In this document: piece by piece, positions 55,423-63,930 of the stretch
How the letters are laid out: each line of letters begins with the position of its first letter
How positions within the stretch are numbered: the stretch's first letter is position 1
Assembly (NCBI GenBank): GCA_040981125.1
Contig: JANRMQ010000001.1
Span: 496,001-560,000, forward strand
Reading direction: 5' to 3'
DNA: 64,000 nt
Source of the DNA: DASSBQ01 sp040981125
Lineage (GTDB): Bacteria; Nitrospirota; Nitrospiria; Nitrospirales; Nitrospiraceae
Notes under the pieces: generated by a model
Told to the model about the DNA's origin: nothing
The model's database searches: none
What the model saw: only the letters and a program-made list of their open reading frames with translations
Translations under genes and position numbers: made by a program

Positions 55423-56454
55423 CTAGCAAGGCTCCTGGAGAATTGTGAGGCCGTCAACCAATTCTTTTGTAACCGTAACCCACAAATCTTTCCATTCCTC
55501 TTGTTCTGAGACGTCGGTGCCTAGCGAAGTTTGCACATCCCCTTCTTCGAATACGGTAAACATCGGCTTAAACATTCTGAAGGAATATCCGCCGTGTAGC
55601 CCCATCAATAGGTTTAACCGCTCATCCGTATCTAAAACTGTTTCGAAGCAATCAAAGTATTGGTCAAACAAATTTAGCCAAGGGTGATCTTTAAGCGGAG
55701 TATTCCTCTCTCGTAGAGACTTACTCACACGAGCCGCATCAACCTGAGCCCATTCGCAGAACTCCCGAGGGGTGGAGTTCACGAGGTATGTGGCTGCGCC
55801 ATCTTCTGCAATTCTGTTGGTAAGGTGGGTCGCAACCCTGGTAGGTTCGTTCGTCTGAAGCGATAAAAAGCAAATGCGTGGCAATAACTGTATAGTCGAC
55901 TCTTCACCTATTTTAGCGGCCACAAATTTTATGAAACGAAGGTAGCTCGGCAAGTTCTTGAACTCGGCGTATAGATGATTGGCAAGCCACAAAAGCGAGT
56001 CTGCATTGTCTGGCATCGCCCAGAGCAAGCCTTGAGCAACGGCATGGCTTTCGAGTATATCCCAGGGGCTAAACCCAGCGGCAGTAGGCTTTGATAGCTC
56101 TGAAATAATCGAATGATAATCTTCTCTTAATTTGGCCCAAGGGGCGCTCTTTCGATTCTGATCCTTGTTGTTGCGATTCGCTTCGCGGGCAAGAGCAGCA
56201 AGTATGAAGGCATGTTGACAGACGTATGGCGACGTCACGAGCTGGGCCATGTGAACGCCCTCATGCCATTCTGCATAGACGGACCAGGCGTCTTCATCTG
56301 TAACATCTGGTACTCCTTCTCGAATTCTTCTGTATCGCTCAAGGCCGATTTTCAGGAATACTCCTCCGGTAGGAAGGAAAATCGTATCACCTATTGCTGT
56401 CATTGCTTGATGCAGTGCAGAAGCGCGATGTTTTAGATCTTGCTTGTCCGACAT
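55423..56454 (-). CDS. HExxH metallopeptidase-like protein, partner of the EACC1-like protein
   Basis: A 343-residue protein that fits no family I know. Residues 64-68 are HEGVH, in WSVYAEWHEGVHMAQLV, an HExxH zinc-peptidase motif on a predicted helix. About 65 residues later comes DILESHAVAQGL (Glu135), which could supply a third ligand as in gluzincins. The rest is mainly helical and has no signal peptide or membrane segment. The ATG at 56454 is 2 nt after the stop of the upstream gene, so the two are coupled. Low GC and codon use differ from core genes. Peptidase activity is inferred from the motif alone. Confidence 0.6.
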   Translation of the reverse strand: MSDKQDLKHRASALHQAMTAIGDTIFLPTGGVFLKIGLERYRRIREGVPDVTDEDAWSVYAEWHEGVHMAQLVTSPYVCQHAFILAALAREANRNNKDQNRKSAPWAKLREDYHSIISELSKPTAAGFSPWDILESHAVAQGLLWAMPDNADSLLWLANHLYAEFKNLPSYLRFIKFVAAKIGEESTIQLLPRICFLSLQTNEPTRVATHLTNRIAEDGAATYLVNSTPREFCEWAQVDAARVSKSLRERNTPLKDHPWLNLFDQYFDCFETVLDTDERLNLLMGLHGGYSFRMFKPMFTVFEEGDVQTSLGTDVSEQEEWKDLWVTVTKELVDGLTILQEPC

Positions 56455-56456
56455 GC

Positions 56457-56861
56457 TCAATGTTTCCGGGTTTGGGGTTTCTGAGGAGTGACGGCGATCG
56501 TGGTTGGTTTCCCTTGAAGCTTGGCAAGTGCATTTGTAACCGAGCTTACTAAATCTGCTGGGGGAGTTGCCTTGCAAGGCAGAAGGATTTCTACGTGTTT
56601 GGAACCATCTGTAAGTTGGAACTTGCAGGTGTCACTGCTCCCTTGGTATAGCGTTGCCAACAATGAAAGTATAGTCGCAACCTCTGCTGCCGTTGTTAAG
56701 TATGCCTTCATCGTTGGGGTCCAAAATGCCCCTAGAGTGCCCGGAGGTGGCTGAACTTTTAAGATCCGTATGGTTCGATCTGGTCTAGTGGCCAAACTCT
56801 TATTGAGTTCCTCAAACCAATTATGAGACTCCAGCCCCTCGAGCTTGAAGATTAACTCCAT
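56457..56861 (-). CDS. EACC1-like (effector-associated constant component) protein
   Basis: A 134-residue protein. MELIFKLEGLE, then RTIRILKVQPPPGTLGAFWT, a hydrophobic helix (AAEVATILSLLATLYQ) and a strand pair around LTDGSKHVEILLP follow the pattern of EACC1 domains, small proteins encoded next to variable effectors in bacterial conflict systems. The match is from memory of the family pattern and is moderate. GAGGTG precedes the ATG. Its stop is 2 nt from the start of the HExxH gene. The C-terminus is Lys/Pro/Thr-rich. Confidence 0.55.
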   Translation of the reverse strand: MELIFKLEGLESHNWFEELNKSLATRPDRTIRILKVQPPPGTLGAFWTPTMKAYLTTAAEVATILSLLATLYQGSSDTCKFQLTDGSKHVEILLPCKATPPADLVSSVTNALAKLQGKPTTIAVTPQKPQTRKH

Positions 56862-56929
56862 AACACCTCTTCTTCTGTATTGAGTCTCTTACTTCAAGGA
56901 CCTTTCCCCGCCGAATATATCTACTCGCT

Positions 56930-58395
56930 CTAATCATAGGTGTCCAGAAACACCTGAAGTTTGTCGGATAGTCGATCGAGTTCCTTCCGTTGTTTGGAGT
57001 TCTTCGTGTAGTTGGCCTCCGCGGCCGCATAGCCCTGAATATCCTCAACCTCGTCCAATGACAGCTCCCACTGATCCCTGTGCCTTCCGCAACCGCGCAC
57101 ATTGCAAAGTCGGGATTGCAGAAGGTCTCATCCAGGATGAGGTCGCGTCCCGCATGGTCAGCATGATGGGCAATTTGGTTCCGTATGGAATTCGCTTCCG
57201 AATCGTGCCGAAGTCTTCCCGCTCTTGCATCTCGCTGAATGCCGCCCGCAATTGGACGGCAATACTGGGCCATCGCTTCTCGGTCGCAACGATCCCTTTG
57301 CGGATCCATTCTTCCGCTTCTTCCCACTGCTCGGCTGTCATGAGGCGGTCCACATAACGGAGGTAACTGCCTGTCGTCTCGGCTTCTTGTCGGCACAGCG
57401 GGATAATTCCTCACGCCGGCCAGCTCGTTCCAGCACCAGGATCAGCCAGTTACTCAGCCGATGGCGTCGAAAATTTCCGAGAATGCGTCCTGAGCCTTGT
57501 TCCGCCGGTCCCGTGCGAGACGCTGGGCAAGCTGCCCTGCAAGCCCGCTCCACGCTTCCACCGGATGGCTCCGGTCCCAGAGGCCTTGGCGCCGCGACAG
57601 AGTGCATCAGCTCGGCCGGCGCACGGGACGACTGAGGCAATGCCCGGAACACGATATCCAAACAGAGGGACAATTTCCTCTGCCGTCTCCCCTTCGTCGT
57701 CGCTCATCTCTACTTGGTTCGTGCCGACTTCCAGCAACTGCGCTCCCACGTCCACCCCTACATCGGCATACCCTTGTGCCAGTAGTGTTTCCAGGCGATC
57801 CCGCACCCGCGAGTAGTCTGGAATCGCCCCCTCTCCGCTCCAGTGGTACCGTCAGCCTGGTTCTGCACTGAGCTCGGCAATCTCGGCTCGCAGGGTCTTG
57901 ACCACTTTCCGCACGGTTCCGCCAACAAATTATTCCAAGCCTGCACGAACTGTCGGACATCCGGATAGCGGGTAGCGGCCTTTCCGGCCCTTCGCGTTCG
58001 TTGCTCAGGAACAGGCATTAAATTTTCGTCCGACGCGCCTCCTCATCCTCCTCTCCCCTTCCATCTCATCTCCATCATGCTCGAACAATTGAAGCCGCCG
58101 GTCCTGCTCGGTCACGGTAGGAACAGTACGATTGCGCTTCACTTGCTCCAGACGTTCGAGCACCACGGCAACCGCATGTTTGCAGATGCCTCCGTAAAGA
58201 CAGGTACAGGCAGCAACCAGTTCGTCCTCTTCACTCTCGATCCTGGTGGCGATCGGTTCGAACCCTCGCGACCAGGACTCAGTTTTAGGTTCGAGCTAGG
58301 CCGTGAACCTGGCGACCGTGCTGGTAGCGCCACCTCACGATACAATGACCGGGCCGCCCAGTCCTGGAGCTCATCCTACGTGAGAGCACTGAAAG
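56930..58395 (-). pseudogene. Decayed SWIM zinc-finger protein gene
   Basis: Read in pieces from different frames, the minus strand spells a SWIM protein: RYQHGRQVHGLART, then AACTCLYGGICKHAVAVV (the CxCx5CxH finger, near 58170-58210), VRDRLETLLAQGYAD with QVEMSDDEGETAEEI (57.7-57.8 kb), LSNWLILVLERAGRREEL and DRLMTAEQWEEAEEWIRKG (57.3-57.4 kb), and a C-terminus ending at 56930. Several frameshifts and at least one in-frame TAG break it. SWIM proteins bind DNA or proteins; this copy cannot be made. Confidence 0.8.
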
Positions 58396-58500
58396 GATCA
58401 GCCTATGAATGCTTACTCTTGGCCCTGTTCCGTGAGTTGTTTGTTCCCATTGCCGCCGATGGTACCCACATCGGCCTCATATTCCAAGATGGTTTTGGAG

Positions 58501-58580
58501 GTCCTCACGACTGATTGTCGACGGCGCACGATGGAACTCCCTGGCAATCTGACGCGGAAAAGAGCCATAGGGCGAGCCTT
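58501..58580 (-). pseudogene. IS30-family transposase fragment
   Basis: About 26 codons on the minus strand (QIAREFHRAPSTISRE) match the N-terminal helix-turn-helix of IS30 transposases. The frame stops soon after; no other part was found. Confidence 0.5.
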
Positions 58581-58634
58581 CATTGGTGCAACTCAGTCTC
58601 ACAGAGGTGTGACATATAAGCTCAGGGTCCAATG

Positions 58635-58739
58635 TCGTTGAGTAACACCAAACTCTTGAGCCAACTCATTGACTGTGACATTCCGGCTCGCCAAGACCCT
58701 TATCATTCTCTCCAGCCGACCCGCCTGGTTGTAAGGTTT
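58635..58739 (-). pseudogene. Helix-turn-helix fragment of a WYL/DeoR-type regulator
   Basis: About 35 codons (YNQAGRLERMIRVLASRN, then VTVNELAQEFGVTQR) look like the first winged helix of a WYL-domain regulator. The sequence loses similarity at once on both sides. Confidence 0.5.
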
Positions 58740-58953
58740 CGGTGGCCGGCTTCTCGGTTTTGGACTGTTCTTCACAGCGAGCGATTCTACCGTAACGGAC
58801 GCCGGACACCAATCGAGGAGCGATTGAGACGATGGAGTGCTGTGGCGTGAGAACAACATGCCGAGCAGGCCGGCGGGAAAGCCGCCCCAGCACATTGCAG
58901 ACCATCCCGCCCAGTTGCTACGATGGCAGGTCCTGCTGCGGCTGAGCCGCTCC

Positions 58954-61752
58954 ATGGCAGACCCTATGTCCACTGACTCGACTTCCGGCGATCTGATTAT
59001 CGAAGGCGCGCGCCAACACAATCTTAAGAATATCTCGCTCCGGATTCCGCACAATCAGGTCACCGCCGTCACCGGTGTGTCCGGCTCGGGAAAATCTTCG
59101 TTGGCGTTCGATACCCTGTTCGCGGAAGGCCAGTGGCGCTATGTCGAATCGCTTTCCACGTACGCGCGCATGTTCATCGAAAAGGTGGACCGGCCGGATG
59201 TGGATCGGCTCGTCAATATCCGGCCCGCCATTGCCATTGAGCAAAAGAATCCGGTCCGCACGGCCCGTTCCACCGTCGGAACCGCCACCGAAATATCGGA
59301 TCTGCTCCGGCTGCTCTTTGCCAAAGTCGGCAAACCGGTGTGCCCGGACTGCGGCGCCGAAGCCCGCGGCTACCATCCGGCGTCGGTCGCCGATGAACTG
59401 CTCTCGAAGTTTTCCGGCGCGCGCGCCATGATTCTGTTTCCTCTCCAAGACCTCGGTCCCGGCCACGATCGAGCCCTCATCGAGTCGCTCCTCACACGCG
59501 GTTTCACCCGCGTCAAATGCGGAGAACAGCTTGTAGATCTTCATGCCGAGACCACGCTGCCCCACCACAGGGAACAGGGGTTACAAGTCGTGCTTGATCG
59601 ACTGATCTTGCGTGAAGACAATCGTTCACGATTAATCGAAGCCATCGAAACGGCGTTTCAAGAAGGCCATGGCCTCTGCCATGTCGAGGTCATCGGCCGA
59701 GGTTTGCGGACGTTTGCCACCAGCTTTCGCTGCCAGCGCTGCGGGCGGACATTTGAGCCGGTGCGCCCTCTGCTGTTTTCGTTCAATCATCCGCTCGGCG
59801 CCTGTCCTGAATGCAAAGGATTCGGCAACATCCTGCGTTATGATCGAAGTCTGGTGATTCCTGATCCTACCCGGTCCCTCGCGGCCGGCGCGGTGGAACC
59901 TTGGAGCAAGCCGGGCTCCGATTGGTGGCAGCAGCAGCTCCTGGTCGCGATGAAAAAGCGCCTTGTCAGTTTGACCAGCCCCTTCAACGAGCTTCCTCCG
60001 GCGATTCAGGAAGTCATCTGGGAGGGCGACGCAACACTCGAAGGCGTCCGGCAATATTTCGAATATCTGGAAACGAAGCGCTACAAGTTGCACGTGCGCG
60101 TGCTCTTGAGTCGATATCGCAGCCCGGTCACCTGCCCTGTCTGCCACGGAAGCCGGCTCAAGCCGGACGCGCTGATGATCAAATTGTGCGGGCAGGACAT
60201 TCACCAGATTTCCGAGCTGACGATCCAGGAGGCTGTCAGTTGGTACAACGAATTGACACTGAGGCATGCTGATCGGGAGATTGCCAAGGACATTCTGCGG
60301 CAGATTGAGAATAAGCTCAGCTTTTTGCTCCGCGTGGGGCTCGGCTACCTCACGCTCGGGCGCCAAACCAGAACGCTTTCCGGAGGAGAGGCTCAACGAA
60401 TCGCGCTGGCCAACCAACTGGGATCCCGGCTCATCGGCGCGCTGTATGTCCTCGACGAACCGACCATCGGACTCCATGCCCGCGATACCGCCACCCTTGC
60501 CGGAATTCTGCGGGACTTGGCGGAGGCGGGAAACAGCGTCGTGGTGGTGGAACATGACCCGGCCATGATTCGGGCGGCGGATTATATTGTTGAAATGGGT
60601 CCGTGGTCGGGCGAGAAAGGCGGAGAGATCGTCTGTGCCGCGCCGCGCGAACAGTTCCTCAAGGATCCGCGTCCGCTGACGGCAAGATATCTGCGGGGAG
60701 ACGAGACGATTCCGGTGCCGCAGCGGCGACGAACCGGCTCGGGCAAGGTCTTGAGCATTGCCGGCGCCGCCGAACACAATCTCAAAAACCTCTTGGTGAA
60801 AATCCCATTGCGCATGCTGGTCTGCGTCACGGGAGTGTCCGGGTCCGGCAAAAGCACGCTGATCGAGGAGACGCTCTACCGGGCGGTGGCCCGCGCATTC
60901 CGAATGACCACGCTGCCGATGGGCCGCTTCCGGGCCATCAAGGGCCTTGAACATCTGAGCGGCGTCCGCCTTATCGATCAACAACCCATCGGCCGCACGC
61001 CCCGCTCCAATCCCGTCACGTATCTGAAAGCCTTCGATGAGATCCGTCAGCTGTTCGCCTCGGAGCCGGCCGCGCTTCGCCAGGGGTTCACACCTGCGCA
61101 TTTTTCCTTCAACGCCGCCGGGGGACGTTGCGAACGATGCGAAGGCAACGGGTACGAGAAGTTGGAGATGTACTTTTTCGAGGACATGTACGTCACGTGC
61201 GAAGTCTGCGGAGGCCGGCGGTTCAAGCCGCAAGTCCTGGGCATCCGGTACCGCGGCAAAAGCATCGACGAAGTCCTCGACATGACGGCGTCCGACGCAC
61301 AATCATTGTTTTCCGGCTCGCCGAAAGTCACGGAGAAGTTGCGGCTGCTCACTTCCATCGGCCTGGGATATCTCCGGTTGGGACAACCGGCCAGTACGCT
61401 CTCCGGCGGCGAAGCGCAGCGTTTGAAGATCGCGGCGGAACTGAAGGATCCGTCAGCTCGGAATCTGCTCTATATCATGGACGAACCGACGACGGGGCTT
61501 CACCTCGATGACATTAAAAAACTGCTGGTGATTTTGCACAAGCTGGTGGACGCGGGAAACACCGTCGTCATCGTGGAGCACAACTTGGACGTGATCAAGA
61601 CCGCCGATTGGATTATTGATCTCGGTCCGGAAGGCGGAGAGGCCGGCGGACACATCGTCGCGGAGGGACGGCCCGAACAGATCGCGCAAGCTACGGCATC
61701 CTATACCGGCAAATTTCTGGCGAAGCTTCTTAGCGAAGCGGGCGTAAAGTAA
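58954..61752 (+). CDS. uvrA: UvrA-type excinuclease ATPase
   Basis: A 932-residue tandem ABC ATPase: VTGVSGSGKSSLAFDTLFAE and VTGVSGSGKSTLIEE Walker A motifs, two LSGGEAQR signatures, and the zinc modules CQRCGRTFEP with CPECKGFG, and CERCEGNGYEKLEMYF with CEVCGGRRF. RTPRSNPVTYLKAFDEIR is in the second half. With UvrB it finds helix-distorting damage. Motifs such as EKLEMYFFEDMYVTCEVC differ from the commonest UvrA form (IKIEMHFLPDVYVPC), so it may be a divergent paralogue. The ATG at 58954 or 58966 may be used. Its start region overlaps the edge of the island. Confidence 0.92.
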   Translation: MADPMSTDSTSGDLIIEGARQHNLKNISLRIPHNQVTAVTGVSGSGKSSLAFDTLFAEGQWRYVESLSTYARMFIEKVDRPDVDRLVNIRPAIAIEQKNPVRTARSTVGTATEISDLLRLLFAKVGKPVCPDCGAEARGYHPASVADELLSKFSGARAMILFPLQDLGPGHDRALIESLLTRGFTRVKCGEQLVDLHAETTLPHHREQGLQVVLDRLILREDNRSRLIEAIETAFQEGHGLCHVEVIGRGLRTFATSFRCQRCGRTFEPVRPLLFSFNHPLGACPECKGFGNILRYDRSLVIPDPTRSLAAGAVEPWSKPGSDWWQQQLLVAMKKRLVSLTSPFNELPPAIQEVIWEGDATLEGVRQYFEYLETKRYKLHVRVLLSRYRSPVTCPVCHGSRLKPDALMIKLCGQDIHQISELTIQEAVSWYNELTLRHADREIAKDILRQIENKLSFLLRVGLGYLTLGRQTRTLSGGEAQRIALANQLGSRLIGALYVLDEPTIGLHARDTATLAGILRDLAEAGNSVVVVEHDPAMIRAADYIVEMGPWSGEKGGEIVCAAPREQFLKDPRPLTARYLRGDETIPVPQRRRTGSGKVLSIAGAAEHNLKNLLVKIPLRMLVCVTGVSGSGKSTLIEETLYRAVARAFRMTTLPMGRFRAIKGLEHLSGVRLIDQQPIGRTPRSNPVTYLKAFDEIRQLFASEPAALRQGFTPAHFSFNAAGGRCERCEGNGYEKLEMYFFEDMYVTCEVCGGRRFKPQVLGIRYRGKSIDEVLDMTASDAQSLFSGSPKVTEKLRLLTSIGLGYLRLGQPASTLSGGEAQRLKIAAELKDPSARNLLYIMDEPTTGLHLDDIKKLLVILHKLVDAGNTVVIVEHNLDVIKTADWIIDLGPEGGEAGGHIVAEGRPEQIAQATASYTGKFLAKLLSEAGVK

Positions 61753-61840
61753 CGCGTCGCTCGTGAAGCGTGTCTCATGAATCCTACGATCACGCGGGAG
61801 ATCGCCGTTTTCTTAATGCGACAAGCTTGAAGCGTGACCC
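61753..61840. other. Spacer between uvrA and the inverted-repeat element
   Basis: Short stretch with repeated GTGAAGCGT/TGAAGCGTG words (61761 and 61828). These may be fragments of an intergenic repeat family. No gene. Confidence 0.35.
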
Positions 61841-62001
61841 GCAGGATGTTCAAAAGCTTGTTCAGCAAGGCCGCAGCAACCAAGATACCGAGGCGTACCT
61901 TATTTCGTACGTCGCAGCTATTGAGCGAAGCGAGAACGCAGCTTGGTGCAAGGCGCGTCAGGGTCGGGCGGGTGAGAACAGCTGCTTCTTCAACATCCTG
62001 C
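61841..62001. repeat. 161-bp element bounded by 13-bp inverted repeats
   Basis: GCAGGATGTTCAA at 61841-61853 is repeated inverted at 61989-62001 (TTCAACATCCTGC) with one mismatch. The centre holds CGTAC-N8-GTACG, giving further hairpin potential. It has no reading frame and abuts the stop codon of the algH gene. From general knowledge, similar elements starting with GCAGGATG recur between genes in Nitrospira genomes; that cannot be tested here. Confidence 0.6.
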
Positions 62002-62559
62002 TTAGTTGAAAGTGGGATCGAACGGCATGTCGGCATACTGGCGATAGTCGTCTCCCATCGCCAACAGCACATCGGCCCAGATACGGGTCGGCTCTTTTTC
62101 GAATACAATGGTCGGATCGGCCGGCACGGTGATCCATGAGCCGGTCTGCATTTCGGCTTCCAGTTGTCCGGGCCCCCAGCCGGAATAGCCGAGATAGGCG
62201 CGGAACGCATCGCGATCGTGTTTCTCGGTGAGAATGCGCTCCATTACATCAAGGTCGCCTCCCAGGCAAACGCCGTCGAACACCGGATGACTATTGTCGG
62301 GCACTTGGCTTAACCGATACAACAACATGACTTGATTCGTCTGGACCGGCCCGCCGGCGAATAAGACATGCCGCTGCCCCTCAAGAATGGGCACTTGAGG
62401 GAGTGCTTCGGAAATCGACATCGCGGTCGGCCGGTTGACAACCACACCCAACGCGCCGTCCGGGCTGTGCTCGCATAACAGTACGACGGTTTGCCTGAAA
62501 TTCGGATCCCGCAGTGCCGGAGCCGCCACTAAAAATATTCCTTTCTCCAACGGTATCAT
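62002..62559 (-). CDS. YqgE/AlgH family protein
   Basis: A 185-residue protein of DUF179: KGIFLVAAPALRDPNFRQTV, GALGVVVNRPTAMSISEALP and FAGGPVQTNQVMLLY are the family landmarks, with YLGYSGWGPGQLEAEM near the C-terminus. The molecular role is unknown; it is cytoplasmic. The ATG at 62559 follows an AGGATAG; a longer frame to 62595 is less likely. The stop is shared with the edge of the inverted-repeat element. Confidence 0.92.
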   Translation of the reverse strand: MIPLEKGIFLVAAPALRDPNFRQTVVLLCEHSPDGALGVVVNRPTAMSISEALPQVPILEGQRHVLFAGGPVQTNQVMLLYRLSQVPDNSHPVFDGVCLGGDLDVMERILTEKHDRDAFRAYLGYSGWGPGQLEAEMQTGSWITVPADPTIVFEKEPTRIWADVLLAMGDDYRQYADMPFDPTFN

Positions 62560-62621
62560 CAAATCTATCCTACCGCGCCCCTGTGAAGGGCGCAAGCGAC
62601 ACGAGTCATCGGCAAGGCCGA

Positions 62622-63416
62622 TTATCGCTCATAGGTCGAAGAACGGCGGTCCCGAAGGAGATCGTTGTAGGCGTTGATCTGTTTGCTGCGGGCTTGGGTC
62701 GGATCGATCTCGACGATCGTCAACTCATCTTGATCATGCGAAGCTCGATGGAGAATGTTTCCGCGTGGCGTCACGATTTCGCTCTGTCCGACAAAAGTCA
62801 GCGCCGCCTTGCCGCCACGCGCTTCCGTGCCGGTGCGGTTTGCCGTCACGCTGAAGACCCGGTTCTCCAGACAACGGGTCACCATTGCGTCCGGACAATG
62901 AGGCAGGACCAGATTGGAAGGATGGGCGATCACATCGGCGCCTCTCAACGCCAACGTGCGCGCCGCTTCGGGGTAAAACCAGTCGAAACAGACCATGACT
63001 CCAAGTTTTGCGGGGCCGATGTCCCAGACCAGAAAGCCGGTATCACCCGGCGTGAAGAATAATGTCTCTTCAAAAAACAGATGCGTCTTGCGATAGCATC
63101 CGATAAAGCCGGAGGGACCGACGACAACGGCCGAATTGAAGTACCGGCGGCCGGAGCGCTCGGGTAATCCGGCGACAATTACCATGCGCCTGGTTCGCGC
63201 GAGGTCCAGAAGTCTTTTCGTCGTCTCGCCGTCGGGAACCGGTTCGGATAGCTGTCCCACCTCCTCTTGCGACACGAATTGATAGCCGGTCGCAAAAAGT
63301 TCGGGTAGAACGATCACATCGGACTGCGCACGTTCAAGACGCGCGGCGACCTGATCCAGGTTGCGCTTGACGTCTCCGAATGCAGGAGCGAATTGTAAAA
63401 AGCCGATTCTCATCAT
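62622..63416 (-). CDS. Nitrilase-superfamily carbon-nitrogen hydrolase
   Basis: A 264-residue amidase-type enzyme with the Glu-Lys-Cys triad: LPELFATGYQF (Glu), YRKTHLFFEE (Lys) and VMVCFDWFYPE (Cys). NLDQVAARLERAQSDVIVLP is typical of the N-terminus. It is cytoplasmic; the amide substrate is unknown. Start at 63416 or 63413 (MMRIGFLQFAP); neither has a strong ribosome-binding site. It is downstream of smbP, separated by a terminator. Confidence 0.92.
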   Translation of the reverse strand: MMRIGFLQFAPAFGDVKRNLDQVAARLERAQSDVIVLPELFATGYQFVSQEEVGQLSEPVPDGETTKRLLDLARTRRMVIVAGLPERSGRRYFNSAVVVGPSGFIGCYRKTHLFFEETLFFTPGDTGFLVWDIGPAKLGVMVCFDWFYPEAARTLALRGADVIAHPSNLVLPHCPDAMVTRCLENRVFSVTANRTGTEARGGKAALTFVGQSEIVTPRGNILHRASHDQDELTIVEIDPTQARSKQINAYNDLLRDRRSSTYER

Positions 63417-63430
63417 GCTATTCCGGCCAA

Positions 63431-63460
63431 ACAAAAACGGGCAGGGAATCCCCTGCCCGT
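63431..63460 (-). terminator. Rho-independent terminator of smbP
   Basis: ACGGGCAGGG (63437-63446) and CCCTGCCCGT (63451-63460) form a 10-bp stem with a 4-nt loop. On the minus strand the stem is followed by TTTTTG, the expected U-tract, 26 nt past the smbP stop. Confidence 0.85.
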
Positions 63461-63485
63461 TTCCTCGTCACACGGACGACAACGT

Positions 63486-63842
63486 TCACATGCCTTCGGA
63501 AAGGTGCGGAATGGCATTCTCAATGGCCTTGGTCGCCACATCGGCATGACCCGCCTTGCCATGTTCGATTCCGTCCTTCAATCCCTTGATCCCTTCACCG
63601 ACATGGGGGTTCTTCGTTTCGGCCATGGCGGCCTCTGCATGTTTCAGCGCTCCCTCCGCATGTTTGACCAGCGCATCGGCATGCCCCTGCTTCCCGTGGG
63701 CCACCGCCTCTTGCGCGTGCTCCACCGCCTCGGCCTGGTGTTTATTGGCCTTGGCGAAGGCCATACCTCCCATGACGGGAGCGACAACGAACGCCAGCAT
63801 GGCGCCGGCGACCACGGCTCTCCGCAACATTGTTGTATGCAT
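63486..63842 (-). CDS. smbP: SmbP-like small metal-binding protein
   Basis: A 118-residue periplasmic protein: signal peptide (VVAGAMLAFVVAPVMGGMAFA) and a mature four-helix-type part with repeated His-rich units (AVEHAQEAVAHGKQGHADAL, HAEGALKHAEAAM, GIEHGKAGHADVA). It matches SmbP of Nitrosomonas europaea, which binds copper and other divalent metals. GAGGAGG precedes the ATG. It has its own promoter and terminator, so it is monocistronic. Confidence 0.9.
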   Translation of the reverse strand: MHTTMLRRAVVAGAMLAFVVAPVMGGMAFAKANKHQAEAVEHAQEAVAHGKQGHADALVKHAEGALKHAEAAMAETKNPHVGEGIKGLKDGIEHGKAGHADVATKAIENAIPHLSEGM

Positions 63843-63901
63843 GGAATCCTCCTCTGTAAGTGTGTGTGGCGCTGGTAAGACGGAAATTTAAGCGCGTATC
63901 C

Positions 63902-63930
63902 AGCATAAACAGGCCCCTACGTAGTGTCAA
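63902..63930 (-). promoter_or_regulatory. Sigma-70-type promoter of smbP
   Basis: On the minus strand TTGACA (63930-63925), 17 bp and TATGCT (63907-63902). The start site near 63895 gives a leader of about 50 nt. The -35 box overlaps the stop codon of the gene at the window edge. Confidence 0.75.

Noticed and set aside
58255..58264. GGTTCGAACC as a tRNA T-arm
   Set aside because: There is no acceptor or anticodon stem around it and it lies inside the SWIM pseudogene.
59632..61302. 556-aa minus-strand frame opposite uvrA
   Set aside because: Antisense shadow created by high GC at third positions of uvrA.
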